A DNA stretch of 35,904 nt, taken from assembly GCA_011390935.1 (NCBI GenBank), contig JAABRL010000002.1:1-35904 (forward strand). The letters run 5' to 3'. Made by a program: the position numbers and the translations under genes. This stretch comes from Gemmatimonas sp. (lineage in GTDB: Bacteria > Gemmatimonadota > Gemmatimonadetes > Gemmatimonadales > Gemmatimonadaceae). Below are positions 17,267 through 25,694 of this stretch, in pieces. Within the stretch, counting starts at the first letter, position 1, and the number at the start of each line of letters is the position of its first letter. The notes under the pieces were generated by a model that worked only from the letters and a program-made list of their open reading frames with translations, was not told where the DNA came from and searched no databases.

Positions 17267-18366
17267 GCCGCGGCGCACGTCGAGCGATCATGCGCGGCCT
17301 GCGCACGGCGTGCGCACTGGCGGTGCTCACGGGTGCTGGAGGCGTCTCACGTCTCCACGCCCAGGACCGCCTGTATGTGGTGAATCAGGCGGGTGCCACG
17401 ATCTCCATCATCGATCAGGATCGGTTGGTGGTCGACACGGTGCTCGACCTGCGCACGCTTGGCTTTTCGCCCAACGCCAAGCCGCATCATGTGGTGGTCG
17501 AAGACGACGGCAGCTTCTGGTACGTGTCGCTCATTGGCGACGGACGGGTGCTCAAGTTCGACCGACAGAATCGGTTGATGGGGCAGGTGCGCATGGAAAC
17601 ACCGGGGCTGCTCACGCTCGACCCGGTGCACGACTCGCTGTACGTGGGGCGCAGCATGACGGCGGTCAACCCGCCCAAGGCACTCGGCGTGATCGCGCGC
17701 ACGTCGTTCACGCTGGTGGACGAACACGAAATCGTGATTCCGCGGCCGCATGCGCTCGCCGTGTCACTCGATGGCGCGTGGGTACACACCGCGTCGTTGT
17801 CGGAGAACCGTATCGCGTCGGTGGAGACGGCGACGGGGCGCGTGCGTCTCACCACCATTGCCGGTGCGACACGCTCGCTGGTGCAGTTTGCGCTCTCGCC
17901 CGATGGACGCACGATGGTGGCCGGCGGTGAGCTGTCGAATACGCTGCTGGTCTTCGACCTCACCAAACCACCGCCGTTCACACCGGTGCGTGAAATCACC
18001 GTTGAAGGCAAGCCGTGGGAACCACGGTTCTCGCCCGACGGCCGCACGCTGTATCTCACGCTGCTCACGAAGAACGCGGTGGCCGAGGTGGATGTGGCCA
18101 CGTGGACCGTGCGTCGCACACTCGACGGGAAGCTCGCGCAGCCGTACGGCATGATCGTGCGGCGCGATGGTCGCTACGCCTTCATCACCAACCAGAACAC
18201 GGGGGCGGTGATGGAAGGGCACAGCGGTCACGAGATGCACGGCATGGCCGGCATGTCGGCGAGCGACGGCTGGCTCACGGTGCTCGATCTCACCACGGGA
18301 GCGGTGAAGACCACGCTCATGCTGGGCAACGGTCCTACGGGGGCCGGTGCTGCGCGCGCTCGCTAG
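17263..18366 (+). CDS. YncE/YVTN-type secreted beta-propeller
   Basis: Exported propeller of 367 aa. The signal ends near LHAQ (about residue 34). Blades follow the YVTN style: RLYVVNQAGATISIIDQD, GSFWYVSLIGDGRVLKFD, FALSPDGRTMVAGGELSNTLLVFD, RFSPDGRTLYLTLLTKNAVAEVDV and YAFITNQNTGAV. The histidine/methionine-rich insert HSGHEMHGMAGM near 325-337 is odd and could bind copper or another soft metal. The start GTG 17263 overlaps the preceding stop; an internal ATG at 17290 would also preserve the signal. Function unknown. Being coupled to the choice-of-anchor-B gene suggests they are made together at the surface or in the periplasm. Confidence 0.78.
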   Translation: MSRGARRAIMRGLRTACALAVLTGAGGVSRLHAQDRLYVVNQAGATISIIDQDRLVVDTVLDLRTLGFSPNAKPHHVVVEDDGSFWYVSLIGDGRVLKFDRQNRLMGQVRMETPGLLTLDPVHDSLYVGRSMTAVNPPKALGVIARTSFTLVDEHEIVIPRPHALAVSLDGAWVHTASLSENRIASVETATGRVRLTTIAGATRSLVQFALSPDGRTMVAGGELSNTLLVFDLTKPPPFTPVREITVEGKPWEPRFSPDGRTLYLTLLTKNAVAEVDVATWTVRRTLDGKLAQPYGMIVRRDGRYAFITNQNTGAVMEGHSGHEMHGMAGMSASDGWLTVLDLTTGAVKTTLMLGNGPTGAGAARAR

Positions 18367-18373
18367 GTCGCGC

Positions 18374-20314
18374 GTGCGTCGCTCGGCGTTGAGACACGCG
18401 CTGCTGCTGGGAGCATCGCTGGGCATGATCGCCTGCGTCGGTGCCACGAGCGCGGGAACGGCAGGCGGGGCGGCGAGTGTGCGGCCCACCACGGGCACTA
18501 CGAGCGATACCGTCTTGCGCTTCGACCGACGCGTCGCGCCATTTGCGGTGCTCGACCGCGATGGCGAACCGATGCCGCAGCCGTTCCTCGGTGGCTTCGA
18601 GGTGCCGCGTCCGCAGTTGGTGGACATCGATGGCGACGGTGATCTCGACCTGTTCATTCAGGAGCAGTCGAATGCGCTCATGTTCTTCGAGAACGTGGAC
18701 GGCACATTCGTCTGGCGCACGGATCGGTGGCTCGATCTGCCGATCGGCGAGTGGTACCGCTTCTTCGATCTCGACGGTGATGGGCTCCCTGATCTGCTGG
18801 CCGAGAGCCCCACGAGCTACATCCGGGCGTGGCGGAACGTTGGTACGCGCACCGCACCGCGCTACGTGATGGCGGTGGATTCGCTGCAGGACAGCGATGG
18901 CGCACCGATTCCGGCTGATCGGCAGAACATTCTCAACATCGTGGACATCGACTGCAACGGGCGCGCCGACCTCTTTCTGGGGCGCGTCGCCGGCACCGTC
19001 GATCGCTACGAAGCCGTGCCCGGCACGGAGCGCAACGGCGTGCCACGATTTGCCATGCACACGGAGCGGTTTGAGGATATCGAAGTGCTCGGGCCAGTGC
19101 CCGGTGGGACCCCCGGCGAGGACGCCGACGCGGCACGCGATCCCTTCGCACTGACGCACGGAAGCAATCGCCACGGCGCGAACACGCTCGCGTTTGCCGA
19201 CATCGATGGCGACGGCGATGTGGATCTCTTCTGGGGCGACTATTTCGAGTCGGGCGTGCTGCTCATGGAAAACCGGTCGGCCGGATGCACGGTGCCGAAC
19301 ATGCGCGGTGCACCCGTGCTCTTCCCGCGCGACGAACCGGTGCGAACGAGCGGCTATAATGCGCCCACGCTTGGCGATGTCACCGGAAATGGCTTCGTCG
19401 ATCTCATGGTGGGCGTGATTGGTGGTGCCTACTCACCGCGCACCACGTCGGTGGAGAACCTGTTGTTCGTGGAGCAGGTGGCACGTGGTGAGTTCCGCAC
19501 GCGCACACGACGCTTCGTGCGCACGCTCGATGTGGGAAGCGAAGCGATGCCCGTGCTTGCCGATCTCGACGGGGATGGCGACCTCGACCTGCTCATCGGC
19601 AACAAGATCGCGCCCGATGCCGATACCACCGGCACGATCACGTGGTTCGAGAACACCGGCACGCGGACGGCGCCGCAGTTTCGCGACCGCGGCTTCCTGC
19701 CGTTGCGCGGCGAGTTTCACTACGCGCCCACGGTGGCCGATCTCGACGGTGATGGATTGCCGGATCTCATCGTGGGCACCTGGCGCGATCAGGTGCAGTG
19801 GTGGCGCAACGTCGGTACGCGCGCCGACCCTCGCTACGAGCTCGCCGACAGCGCGCTGATCACGCTCACGCGCGGCAGCAATACGGCGCCGGCGTTCGCG
19901 GATCTCGATGGTGACGGCGACCTGGATCTCATCGTGGGTGAAGCGAGCGGACAGCTCAACCTGTATCGCAACGTGGGCACGGCGACCGCACCGCGTTTCG
20001 AGCTGGTCTCCGACACCTTTCAGGACATCGATGTGGGCCGACGCAGTGCACCGGTGTTTGCCGACCTGCGGGGCGATGGTTTGTCCGACCTGCTGCTCGG
20101 CAGCGAGGACGGCGGCGTACAACACTGGCGCAACGTGAGTGACGCGAGCGGCGTGCGGTTCGTGCGCGAAGCCGATCTGCCGGTGGAGACGGGTCCGTTC
20201 TCCACGGTGGCGGTGGGTGATCTCGACGGTGACGGTGATCTCGATGTGATCGTGGGGACCGCGGCCGGTGGGCTGCGCTATTTCGAGAATGTGGGCGGGC
20301 GACTGCGGCGCTGA
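18374..20314 (+). CDS. VCBS/FG-GAP-repeat lipoprotein with calcium-binding loops
   Basis: Exported integrin-like propeller of about 646 aa. The N-terminus is RRSALRHALLLGASLGMIAC, with the cysteine as a probable though atypical lipobox. About ten repeats follow, each with a calcium loop such as DIDGDGDLDLF, DLDGDGLPDLI, DVTGNGFVDLM or DLDGDGDLDVI. Between them lies FENTGTRTAPQF or WRNVGTRADPRY, giving a 45-55 residue period. Long insertions occur around 235-260. Such proteins bind surfaces, sugars or partners, but the ligand here is unknown. The GTG at 18374 has AGG 6 nt upstream; an alternative GTG at 18347 overlaps the previous gene by 20 bp. Last gene of the operon; a hairpin follows. Confidence 0.82.
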   Translation: MRRSALRHALLLGASLGMIACVGATSAGTAGGAASVRPTTGTTSDTVLRFDRRVAPFAVLDRDGEPMPQPFLGGFEVPRPQLVDIDGDGDLDLFIQEQSNALMFFENVDGTFVWRTDRWLDLPIGEWYRFFDLDGDGLPDLLAESPTSYIRAWRNVGTRTAPRYVMAVDSLQDSDGAPIPADRQNILNIVDIDCNGRADLFLGRVAGTVDRYEAVPGTERNGVPRFAMHTERFEDIEVLGPVPGGTPGEDADAARDPFALTHGSNRHGANTLAFADIDGDGDVDLFWGDYFESGVLLMENRSAGCTVPNMRGAPVLFPRDEPVRTSGYNAPTLGDVTGNGFVDLMVGVIGGAYSPRTTSVENLLFVEQVARGEFRTRTRRFVRTLDVGSEAMPVLADLDGDGDLDLLIGNKIAPDADTTGTITWFENTGTRTAPQFRDRGFLPLRGEFHYAPTVADLDGDGLPDLIVGTWRDQVQWWRNVGTRADPRYELADSALITLTRGSNTAPAFADLDGDGDLDLIVGEASGQLNLYRNVGTATAPRFELVSDTFQDIDVGRRSAPVFADLRGDGLSDLLLGSEDGGVQHWRNVSDASGVRFVREADLPVETGPFSTVAVGDLDGDGDLDVIVGTAAGGLRYFENVGGRLRR

Positions 20315-20320
20315 GCGAAC

Positions 20321-20343
20321 GTGAGCGGCGGGCGCCGGCTCAC
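20321..20343. terminator. Hairpin between VCBS gene and nitroreductase
   Basis: Ten base pairs: GTGAGC and GGCG (20321-20330) against CGCC, a bulged G, then GCTCAC (to 20343). It overlaps the stop of the convergent nitroreductase gene and follows the VCBS stop by 6 nt. No T-tract, so termination would be weak or Rho-assisted. Confidence 0.45.
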
Positions 20344-21014
20344 TCCTTCCATACCGCAATCTCCTCGAGCGGTTTGCGGATGATGTCCGGCACGTGCGCA
20401 TCGTCCGCCGGATAGCCCACGGGCATCACCAACATCGCCTTTTCATTGGGCGGGCGCTCCAGCAACTCGCCCAGAAAGCCCATTGGGCTTGGGGTGTGCG
20501 TGAGCGTGACGAGTCCCATGCTGTGCACGGCCGCAATGAAGAGACCGGCGGCAATGCCGCACGACTCCTGTGTGTAGTAGAAGGTGCGCTTGCTGCCGTC
20601 GGCGCTGACGCCATGACTCTGGCGAAAGAGCACCACCACCCACGGGGCATCGGTGAGATGCGTCTTGTGTTCATCGGTCCCGAGGTGCGCGAGCGCTCCC
20701 AGCCACTCGGCCGGCGCCTTCCCGTTGTAGAACGCGTGTTCCTCGCGCTCGGCGGCCTCACGAATGCGGGCCTTGAGATCGGCGTTGGCGATGGCCACGA
20801 ACGTCCACGGCTGCTGGTGCGCGCCGCTGGGGGACGTGCCGGCGGTCCGGATGGCCAGCTCGATCAGCTCGCGCGGCACCGCGTCCGTGCTGAAATGCCG
20901 CGTGGTGCGCCGCTGTACCATCGTCTCGTAGAAGGTCGCGGCATCGCGTTGGGAGTCCTCGAGCGAACGGCGCTCGTAGGCAAGGGGCACGAAGCCGGAC
21001 TGGTGGCGGGACAT
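20340..21014 (-). CDS. Nitroreductase-family protein resembling iodotyrosine deiodinase
   Basis: FMN-dependent reductase of 224 aa, cytoplasmic. The nitroreductase start QRRTTRHFSTDAVPRELI is at about 35-52 and AGTSPSGAHQQPWTFVAI carries the FMN-binding segment. The remainder (LTDAPWVVVLF, SHGVSADGSKRTFYYTQESCGIAAG, TPSPMGFLGELLERPPNEK, VPDIIRKPLEEI) follows the order and wording of animal iodotyrosine deiodinase. The flexible lid carries the E-x3-Y pair (EHAFY) used there to grip the iodotyrosine backbone, but the third residue, a lysine in the animal enzyme, falls on Ala/His here by my hand alignment. Substrate is unknown: dehalogenase and ordinary nitro/flavin reductase remain open. ATG 21014 was chosen; the longer frame starts with TTG. 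Confidence 0.82.
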   Translation of the reverse strand: MSRHQSGFVPLAYERRSLEDSQRDAATFYETMVQRRTTRHFSTDAVPRELIELAIRTAGTSPSGAHQQPWTFVAIANADLKARIREAAEREEHAFYNGKAPAEWLGALAHLGTDEHKTHLTDAPWVVVLFRQSHGVSADGSKRTFYYTQESCGIAAGLFIAAVHSMGLVTLTHTPSPMGFLGELLERPPNEKAMLVMPVGYPADDAHVPDIIRKPLEEIAVWKE

Positions 21015-21103
21015 GAAATCGCGTGTGGAGGACGAGGCGAGCAAACCCGAGGCTCTCTACATTTCACGGCGGTATCCCCTCTTCGTCAAGTCCGGAGCCT
21101 GTC

Positions 21104-23161
21104 ATGCGTCGATCGTTGTCTCTGTCCGTCTTTGTGCTCGCGCTCACCGTGGGAGCCGCCTCGCTCCGCGCGCAGGCCGCGCCGCCGCTTCCCGAGCGCG
21201 CCGTACGTCGCGATATCCCCATGACCAACGCGATCCGCCGGGCCTTCGAGGCTGGGACGCGAGATTCCACTGGCACGCCGGGGCGCAACTACTGGCAGCT
21301 GCGCGCCGACTACGACATTCGTGCGCGCATCGATACGGCCACCTCGCGCCTGACCGGTCGCGAACGGATCACGGTGCACAATCACAGCCCCGACTCGCTG
21401 CCGCTGATCGGACTGCGGCTCGATGCGAACCACTTCATCGGCACGGTACCGCGCGCCGCGCCGTGGGTGCCGGCGGAGAACACCGATGGCATGGTGATCA
21501 CGCGCCTCACGGTGAACGGGCAGGAGGCCTCGCTCACCCCGCCGGCTGGCGGCCCCGCCGCTCAATCGGCGACGCCCTCGCGTCCGGTGCTCACCGGTGC
21601 ACAGTCCACCGTCGCACGCGTTCGGCTGCCCCAGCCGGTGCCGCCCCGCAGCAGTGTCGTGCTGGAGATCGAGTGGAATCATACCCTGCCCGGCGGTCCG
21701 GGGGCGGGGCATCGCATGACGCAGCGCTGGGCCGATTCGCTCTATCAGCCCACGCAGTGGTATCCGCGCCTTGCCATGTACGACGACCTGCGCGGGTGGG
21801 ATGCCGAGCTGTACCTTGGTCCGTCGGAGTTCTTCAATCCGTTCGGACGGTTCGAGGTGCGCATTGATGCACCCGCCGGATGGCTGGTGAGTGGCACCGG
21901 TGTGCTGCAGAATCCGGAGCAGGTGCTCACCCCCACGGCGCGCGAGCGACTGGCGCGCGTGACAGCAAGCGATGCGATCACGACCATTGTGGGGCCTGAC
22001 GAGATCGGTCCGGGCTCGGCCACACAACGTGGTGATGGCAGCGGGTGGCTCACGTGGCACTTCGTGGCCGATACCGTGAACGATTTCGCGTGGGCGACCG
22101 CCCGCAAGTTCGTGTGGCAGTCCACGCGCGCCACGATTCCGGGCAAGGGCGCGGTGCCGATTCACATGTTCTACCTGCCCGGTCGCGCGAACCTGTTTGC
22201 ACGCGCCGGTGAAATCACGCGACACGCGCTCGAGTTCTACTCCGATCTGTGGTTTCCGTATCCGTTCCCGCAGCTCACGCTCCAGGACGGACCGAGCGCC
22301 GGCATGGAGTACCCCATGGTCATCAACTCCAATCAGGGCGCGGCCGATCATGAAGCCGCGCACATGTGGTGGCCCATGACGGTGGGCACCAACGAAACCT
22401 GGTATGGTTGGATGGACGAGGGCTTCAATCAGTACATGAACATTCTCTCCAATGCGCACGCGCGCGGGCAGCCGCCGGTGCTTGACGGCCTGGGCCAGTC
22501 GTATGGCCGCACGGCGGGCAATGAAGCCGAACCGCCGATGATGTGGAACGCCAACTACGCGGGGCCGCAGTTCTACGGCTTCACCACGTACCAGAAGACG
22601 CCGCTGATGCTTTCCATGCTTGGTGGCATCGTGGGCGACAGCGCAGTGCAGCGCGCGCATCGCGAGTGGGCGAACGCGTGGCGCTTCAAACATCCATCAC
22701 CGTGGGACTGGATGTTTTTCATGAACCGTGCGTTGGATCGTGATCTGGGCTGGTTCTGGAACGGCTGGCTGTTCACCACCAGCAGCGTGGATGCGCGCAT
22801 CGCCCGCGTGACCACGGCTGGCATTCGCACGTCCGTGGAAGTGCGGCAGGACGGTGACATGCCGTCGCCCGTGGTGCTCGAAGTGAAGTTCGCGTCCACC
22901 GGGGCGGCCATTCGCCCCATGCGCAACGCGGTCATGACGGACAGCGTGACGGCGGTGGTCACGTATCCGGTGGACGTGTGGCTGGCCGGTGCGCGCTCGT
23001 TCACGGCCGATCTCGTGTTCGGCGGCCGCGCGATTGAACGCATCACCTTCGACCCGCAGTGCCGCTTCCCCGATCGAAACCCGGCCGACAACGTCTGGGT
23101 GCGTGGTCAGGGGAACACGGGGTCCGCGGCCGCGCCGTGCGCCGGTGGCGGACGGCGCTGA
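21104..23161 (+). CDS. M1-family zinc metallopeptidase (secreted)
   Basis: Exported aminopeptidase-like protein of 685 aa. The signal ends near LRAQA (about residue 24). The zinc site is HEAAH at 416-420 with E439 in WMDEGFNQY, 18 residues further, as in M1. The substrate motif that is GxMEN in classic M1 peptidases reads GMEYP (400-404) here, as in several distant bacterial members. The C-terminal part (about 560-685) is beta-rich with a cysteine pair (C654-ish and a terminal C). GGAG lies 7 nt before ATG 21104; the longer frame was rejected. The next gene is 44 bp downstream on the same strand and may share the transcript. Likely digests peptides outside the cytoplasm. Confidence 0.88.
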   Translation: MRRSLSLSVFVLALTVGAASLRAQAAPPLPERAVRRDIPMTNAIRRAFEAGTRDSTGTPGRNYWQLRADYDIRARIDTATSRLTGRERITVHNHSPDSLPLIGLRLDANHFIGTVPRAAPWVPAENTDGMVITRLTVNGQEASLTPPAGGPAAQSATPSRPVLTGAQSTVARVRLPQPVPPRSSVVLEIEWNHTLPGGPGAGHRMTQRWADSLYQPTQWYPRLAMYDDLRGWDAELYLGPSEFFNPFGRFEVRIDAPAGWLVSGTGVLQNPEQVLTPTARERLARVTASDAITTIVGPDEIGPGSATQRGDGSGWLTWHFVADTVNDFAWATARKFVWQSTRATIPGKGAVPIHMFYLPGRANLFARAGEITRHALEFYSDLWFPYPFPQLTLQDGPSAGMEYPMVINSNQGAADHEAAHMWWPMTVGTNETWYGWMDEGFNQYMNILSNAHARGQPPVLDGLGQSYGRTAGNEAEPPMMWNANYAGPQFYGFTTYQKTPLMLSMLGGIVGDSAVQRAHREWANAWRFKHPSPWDWMFFMNRALDRDLGWFWNGWLFTTSSVDARIARVTTAGIRTSVEVRQDGDMPSPVVLEVKFASTGAAIRPMRNAVMTDSVTAVVTYPVDVWLAGARSFTADLVFGGRAIERITFDPQCRFPDRNPADNVWVRGQGNTGSAAAPCAGGGRR

Positions 23162-23205
23162 TCACCTGCGGTCTGCGCTGACTCTCTCCTCTCCCCGTTC
23201 ACACC

Positions 23206-24261
23206 ATGTCGCTCAATCCCCTGCGCGTTCCCGAACGGCTGTTCTCACTCGCGATGTGGGTGGTGTCGTTCGTCTTCGCCAGCTTCCTGATCGGGCTGGG
23301 TGGCGAGATCGTGGGCGAGTTGCCGGGGGTGGATCGCGGCGTGTACGTCGACGATTTCATCGATCAGGGCACGCGCGAGCAACTGTCCGCCCGCGAGGAC
23401 TCGCTGCGTCGGATCACGCGCGATGGCGAGGCGGAGCGGGAGCGGGCGTCGCTTGGCCTCACGGCCGCGAACAACACGTACGATGCGGCGAAGGAGAGCT
23501 TCGAAAACTGGATCGCCACACGTACCGCCACCACCGATCCAGCACAGGATCCGGAGGTGCTCGAGCGTACGCGCGCGCTGGACGCGCTTCGCATTGCGGC
23601 GCGAGACCGGGAAGAAGAGCTCGAAGCCGTGGATGTGCAGCTGCTGGTTGCACGACAGATGATGGCCGAGGCGGAGCGCGAGTTGCAGCAATTGCGTGAA
23701 GGCGCGCAGAGCGAGTACGAACGGGCGCGCTTCATGCAGGAGTTGCGCATCTTCGGCATCCGTCTGGCGCTTACACTCCCGCTGCTGCTGCTGGCCGGCT
23801 GGTTCGTCGCGAAGAAGCGCCGCGCCGACTACTGGCCGCTCTACCGCGGCTTCGTGATCTTCGCGCTGTTCGCGTTCTTCGTGGAGCTGGTGCCGTACCT
23901 GCCGAGCTACGGCGGCTATGTGCGGTACGGCGTGGGGATCCTGTCGTCGGTCGTGGTCGGGCACTTCGTGATTCGGGCCATGCGCCAGTACCTCGCGAAG
24001 CGGCAGCAGGTGGCGCAGCAGACCGAGTCGGAGCGACGTGGCGCTCTGCGCTACGAGGAGGCGCTCAAGAAAATGGGCGGTGGTGTGTGTCCGGGGTGCG
24101 AGCGCGCGATCGCCGGCGGGCCGAGTGGGCCGTCGAACTTCTGCGTGCACTGCGGCATGATGCTCTTCGATCAGTGCGGCTCGTGCGACACGCGCAAGAA
24201 TGCGTTCTTCCAGTTCTGCCCGTCGTGCGGCACGGGCGCCGCGTCACAGCTCGCCGGCTGA
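23206..24261 (+). CDS. Membrane coiled-coil protein with double zinc ribbon
   Basis: Unknown function, 351 aa. A first TM helix (14-32) is followed by an acidic, glutamate-rich coiled coil (about 55-180) that would lie outside the cytoplasm. Three further TM helices (184-202, 214-232, 241-258) and a cytoplasmic tail follow. The tail carries four CxxC pairs at 295/298, 313/316, 324/327 and 338/341, a tandem zinc ribbon of the kind found in ribosomal-type or DZR domains. No enzyme motif is visible. The coiled coil suggests oligomerisation or contact with envelope partners, with the zinc ribbons facing a protein or nucleic acid inside. Its 3' end overlaps the opposite-strand STAS-like gene by 18 bp. 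Confidence 0.75.
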   Translation: MSLNPLRVPERLFSLAMWVVSFVFASFLIGLGGEIVGELPGVDRGVYVDDFIDQGTREQLSAREDSLRRITRDGEAERERASLGLTAANNTYDAAKESFENWIATRTATTDPAQDPEVLERTRALDALRIAARDREEELEAVDVQLLVARQMMAEAERELQQLREGAQSEYERARFMQELRIFGIRLALTLPLLLLAGWFVAKKRRADYWPLYRGFVIFALFAFFVELVPYLPSYGGYVRYGVGILSSVVVGHFVIRAMRQYLAKRQQVAQQTESERRGALRYEEALKKMGGGVCPGCERAIAGGPSGPSNFCVHCGMMLFDQCGSCDTRKNAFFQFCPSCGTGAASQLAG

Positions 24262-24630
24262 CCTCGGGCTCGCCCACGCAATCGCTTCTTCGAACGTCGC
24301 AAAGACTTCCACGTTGCTCGGCAGTTCCTGCGAACGCCCCTGCGCGACGCGCGTCATGCCGTAGTGGGCCGGGTCCGAGGTCACGTTCGCCCACCGGGCG
24401 CTGCCGAACTCGGCGGCGTGCTCGGCCACGAAGTTGATGCACGCCAAAATGTACGGCGTGTCGGGCGGTGCGCAGTCGGCAATGTCGGCGACGAATCCGA
24501 ACCCTGCCTCGTAGGATGGATGGGCGAACACCTCAAGCATCGTGTTCGCCCACACCGCAAAGTGCGGGGTGCCCCCGTAGCGCAGGTGCACCAATCCGCG
24601 CGCCGGGTCAATGTGCCAGTCAATCGTCAT
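24244..24630 (-). CDS. Small STAS/SpoIIAA-like protein
   Basis: A 128-residue cytoplasmic protein without cysteines of note. The pattern (MTIDWHIDPARGLVHLRYGG, a helix, GFGFVADIADCAPP, a second long helix, ARWANVTSDPAHYGMTR, EVFATFEEAIAWA) matches the small SpoIIAA-like/STAS fold proteins, where the final 'F....A..WL' helix is typical. These bind other proteins or phospholipid and are rarely assigned a function. The ATG at 24630 is the most likely start; there is an upstream in-frame ATG, but the added residues look unstructured. Neighbours give no specific hint. Convergent with the zinc-ribbon gene, overlapping 18 bp. Confidence 0.6.
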   Translation of the reverse strand: MTIDWHIDPARGLVHLRYGGTPHFAVWANTMLEVFAHPSYEAGFGFVADIADCAPPDTPYILACINFVAEHAAEFGSARWANVTSDPAHYGMTRVAQGRSQELPSNVEVFATFEEAIAWASPRSAGEL

Positions 24631-24743
24631 CGAGGGTGCGGCACGAGAAAAGAATGGGACGACCACGGCGCCGTCCATGGCCGAAACTCGTCCCATTGTT
24701 TTCGCTGCGCAAGGGGGGCGATCCCCGACGTTCGCGCCGCGTG

Positions 24744-25694
24744 CTACCAGACCAGATCGAGGTCGTAGCGCGCCGCGCCGCCGCGCTCGTCCCGAATGCG
24801 CACCACGGCCGTGTACCCGTTCCACACGGCCGGCTGCTGCACGACCGCCACGCTACCGCGCCCATCGGCCCGCTGCAGACGCACCGTTGCATTCTGGCGC
24901 GGCAACCCCTGGTTACCGAAGTCGGTGCGGACGTCGCGGGTGCGGGCCCCGCTACGCTCGATCACCTCCACGCGCCGTCCCTGAATGCGCAGCTCCACCA
25001 CATCATCCACCACACCGCTCCAACGAAGGCCGCTGCGATTGCGAGCGTTGCCGTACCATCCGTCGTCTCTGTCGCGACCGCGATCGTCATCGCGATCACG
25101 ACCGCGATTGCCGTTGTCACGGCCGCGAGCGTTCCCGTTCCCGCGCCCGCGGTCGTCATCGCGTCCCCAGCTGCCGCGGTCATCAGGCGCCCAGTAAGCC
25201 GTGAGCCGGTAGCGATCGTCGCCGCTCCGCGTGTCGCGAATGCGCACCACGGTGGTGTAGTTGTTGCGCGCGTTCGGCTGCTGAATCACGTCCACATTGC
25301 CGCGCCCTTCCGTGACGCGCACCCACACGTCGCCATCGGTGCGCGGCAGTGCTCCATTGGCGCGCGGTCTGCTGTCACGACGGTTGCGGTCCGCGTCGCC
25401 GCGAATGGTGATGTCGCGGCCGCGCATGGTGATGCGTGCTTCGCGGTCAACCGTGCCCGTCCAGGTGAACAACACGCGCCCGTTGTCGCGACCGGAACGC
25501 GGGTCGATGCGCACATCGCGCGGATCATCGCGTCCGTCTCGGCGATCGTCACCGAGCACCGCTCGCTGCGCCTCGCGCATCGCGGCCTGCGCGTCACGCA
25601 CCGCCGCGGGTTGCGCGTGCACGAGGGGCGTCGCACCAAGTACGAGTGCGGCCAGCGAAAGCGAGGAAACGAGGGCCTGACGACGCACGGTCAT
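24744..25694 (-). CDS. Secreted protein with two homologous domains and an RD/GN-rich linker
   Basis: Unrecognised family, 316 aa. The signal ends near VHAQP (about 29). Domain 1 (about 73-168) and domain 2 (about 223-316) are internal duplicates: each ends with a matching VIQQP/VVQQP, then NNYTTVVRIRD / WNGYTAVVRIRD, then RYRLTAYW / RYDLDLVW. They look like beta-sandwich repeats. Between them (169-222) is a low-complexity stretch rich in Arg, Asp, Gly and Asn, encoded at 25029-25190. AGGAGG lies 6 nt before the ATG, the best ribosome-binding site in the window, so it may be made in quantity. The linker would be highly flexible. No catalytic motif; a structural or binding role is likely. Confidence 0.8.
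   Translation of the reverse strand: MTVRRQALVSSLSLAALVLGATPLVHAQPAAVRDAQAAMREAQRAVLGDDRRDGRDDPRDVRIDPRSGRDNGRVLFTWTGTVDREARITMRGRDITIRGDADRNRRDSRPRANGALPRTDGDVWVRVTEGRGNVDVIQQPNARNNYTTVVRIRDTRSGDDRYRLTAYWAPDDRGSWGRDDDRGRGNGNARGRDNGNRGRDRDDDRGRDRDDGWYGNARNRSGLRWSGVVDDVVELRIQGRRVEVIERSGARTRDVRTDFGNQGLPRQNATVRLQRADGRGSVAVVQQPAVWNGYTAVVRIRDERGGAARYDLDLVW

Noticed and set aside
18600..20290. Regular DNA repeats suggesting a tandem repeat or CRISPR-like array
   Set aside because: They encode the degenerate calcium-loop repeats of the VCBS protein; spacing and sequence vary as protein repeats do.
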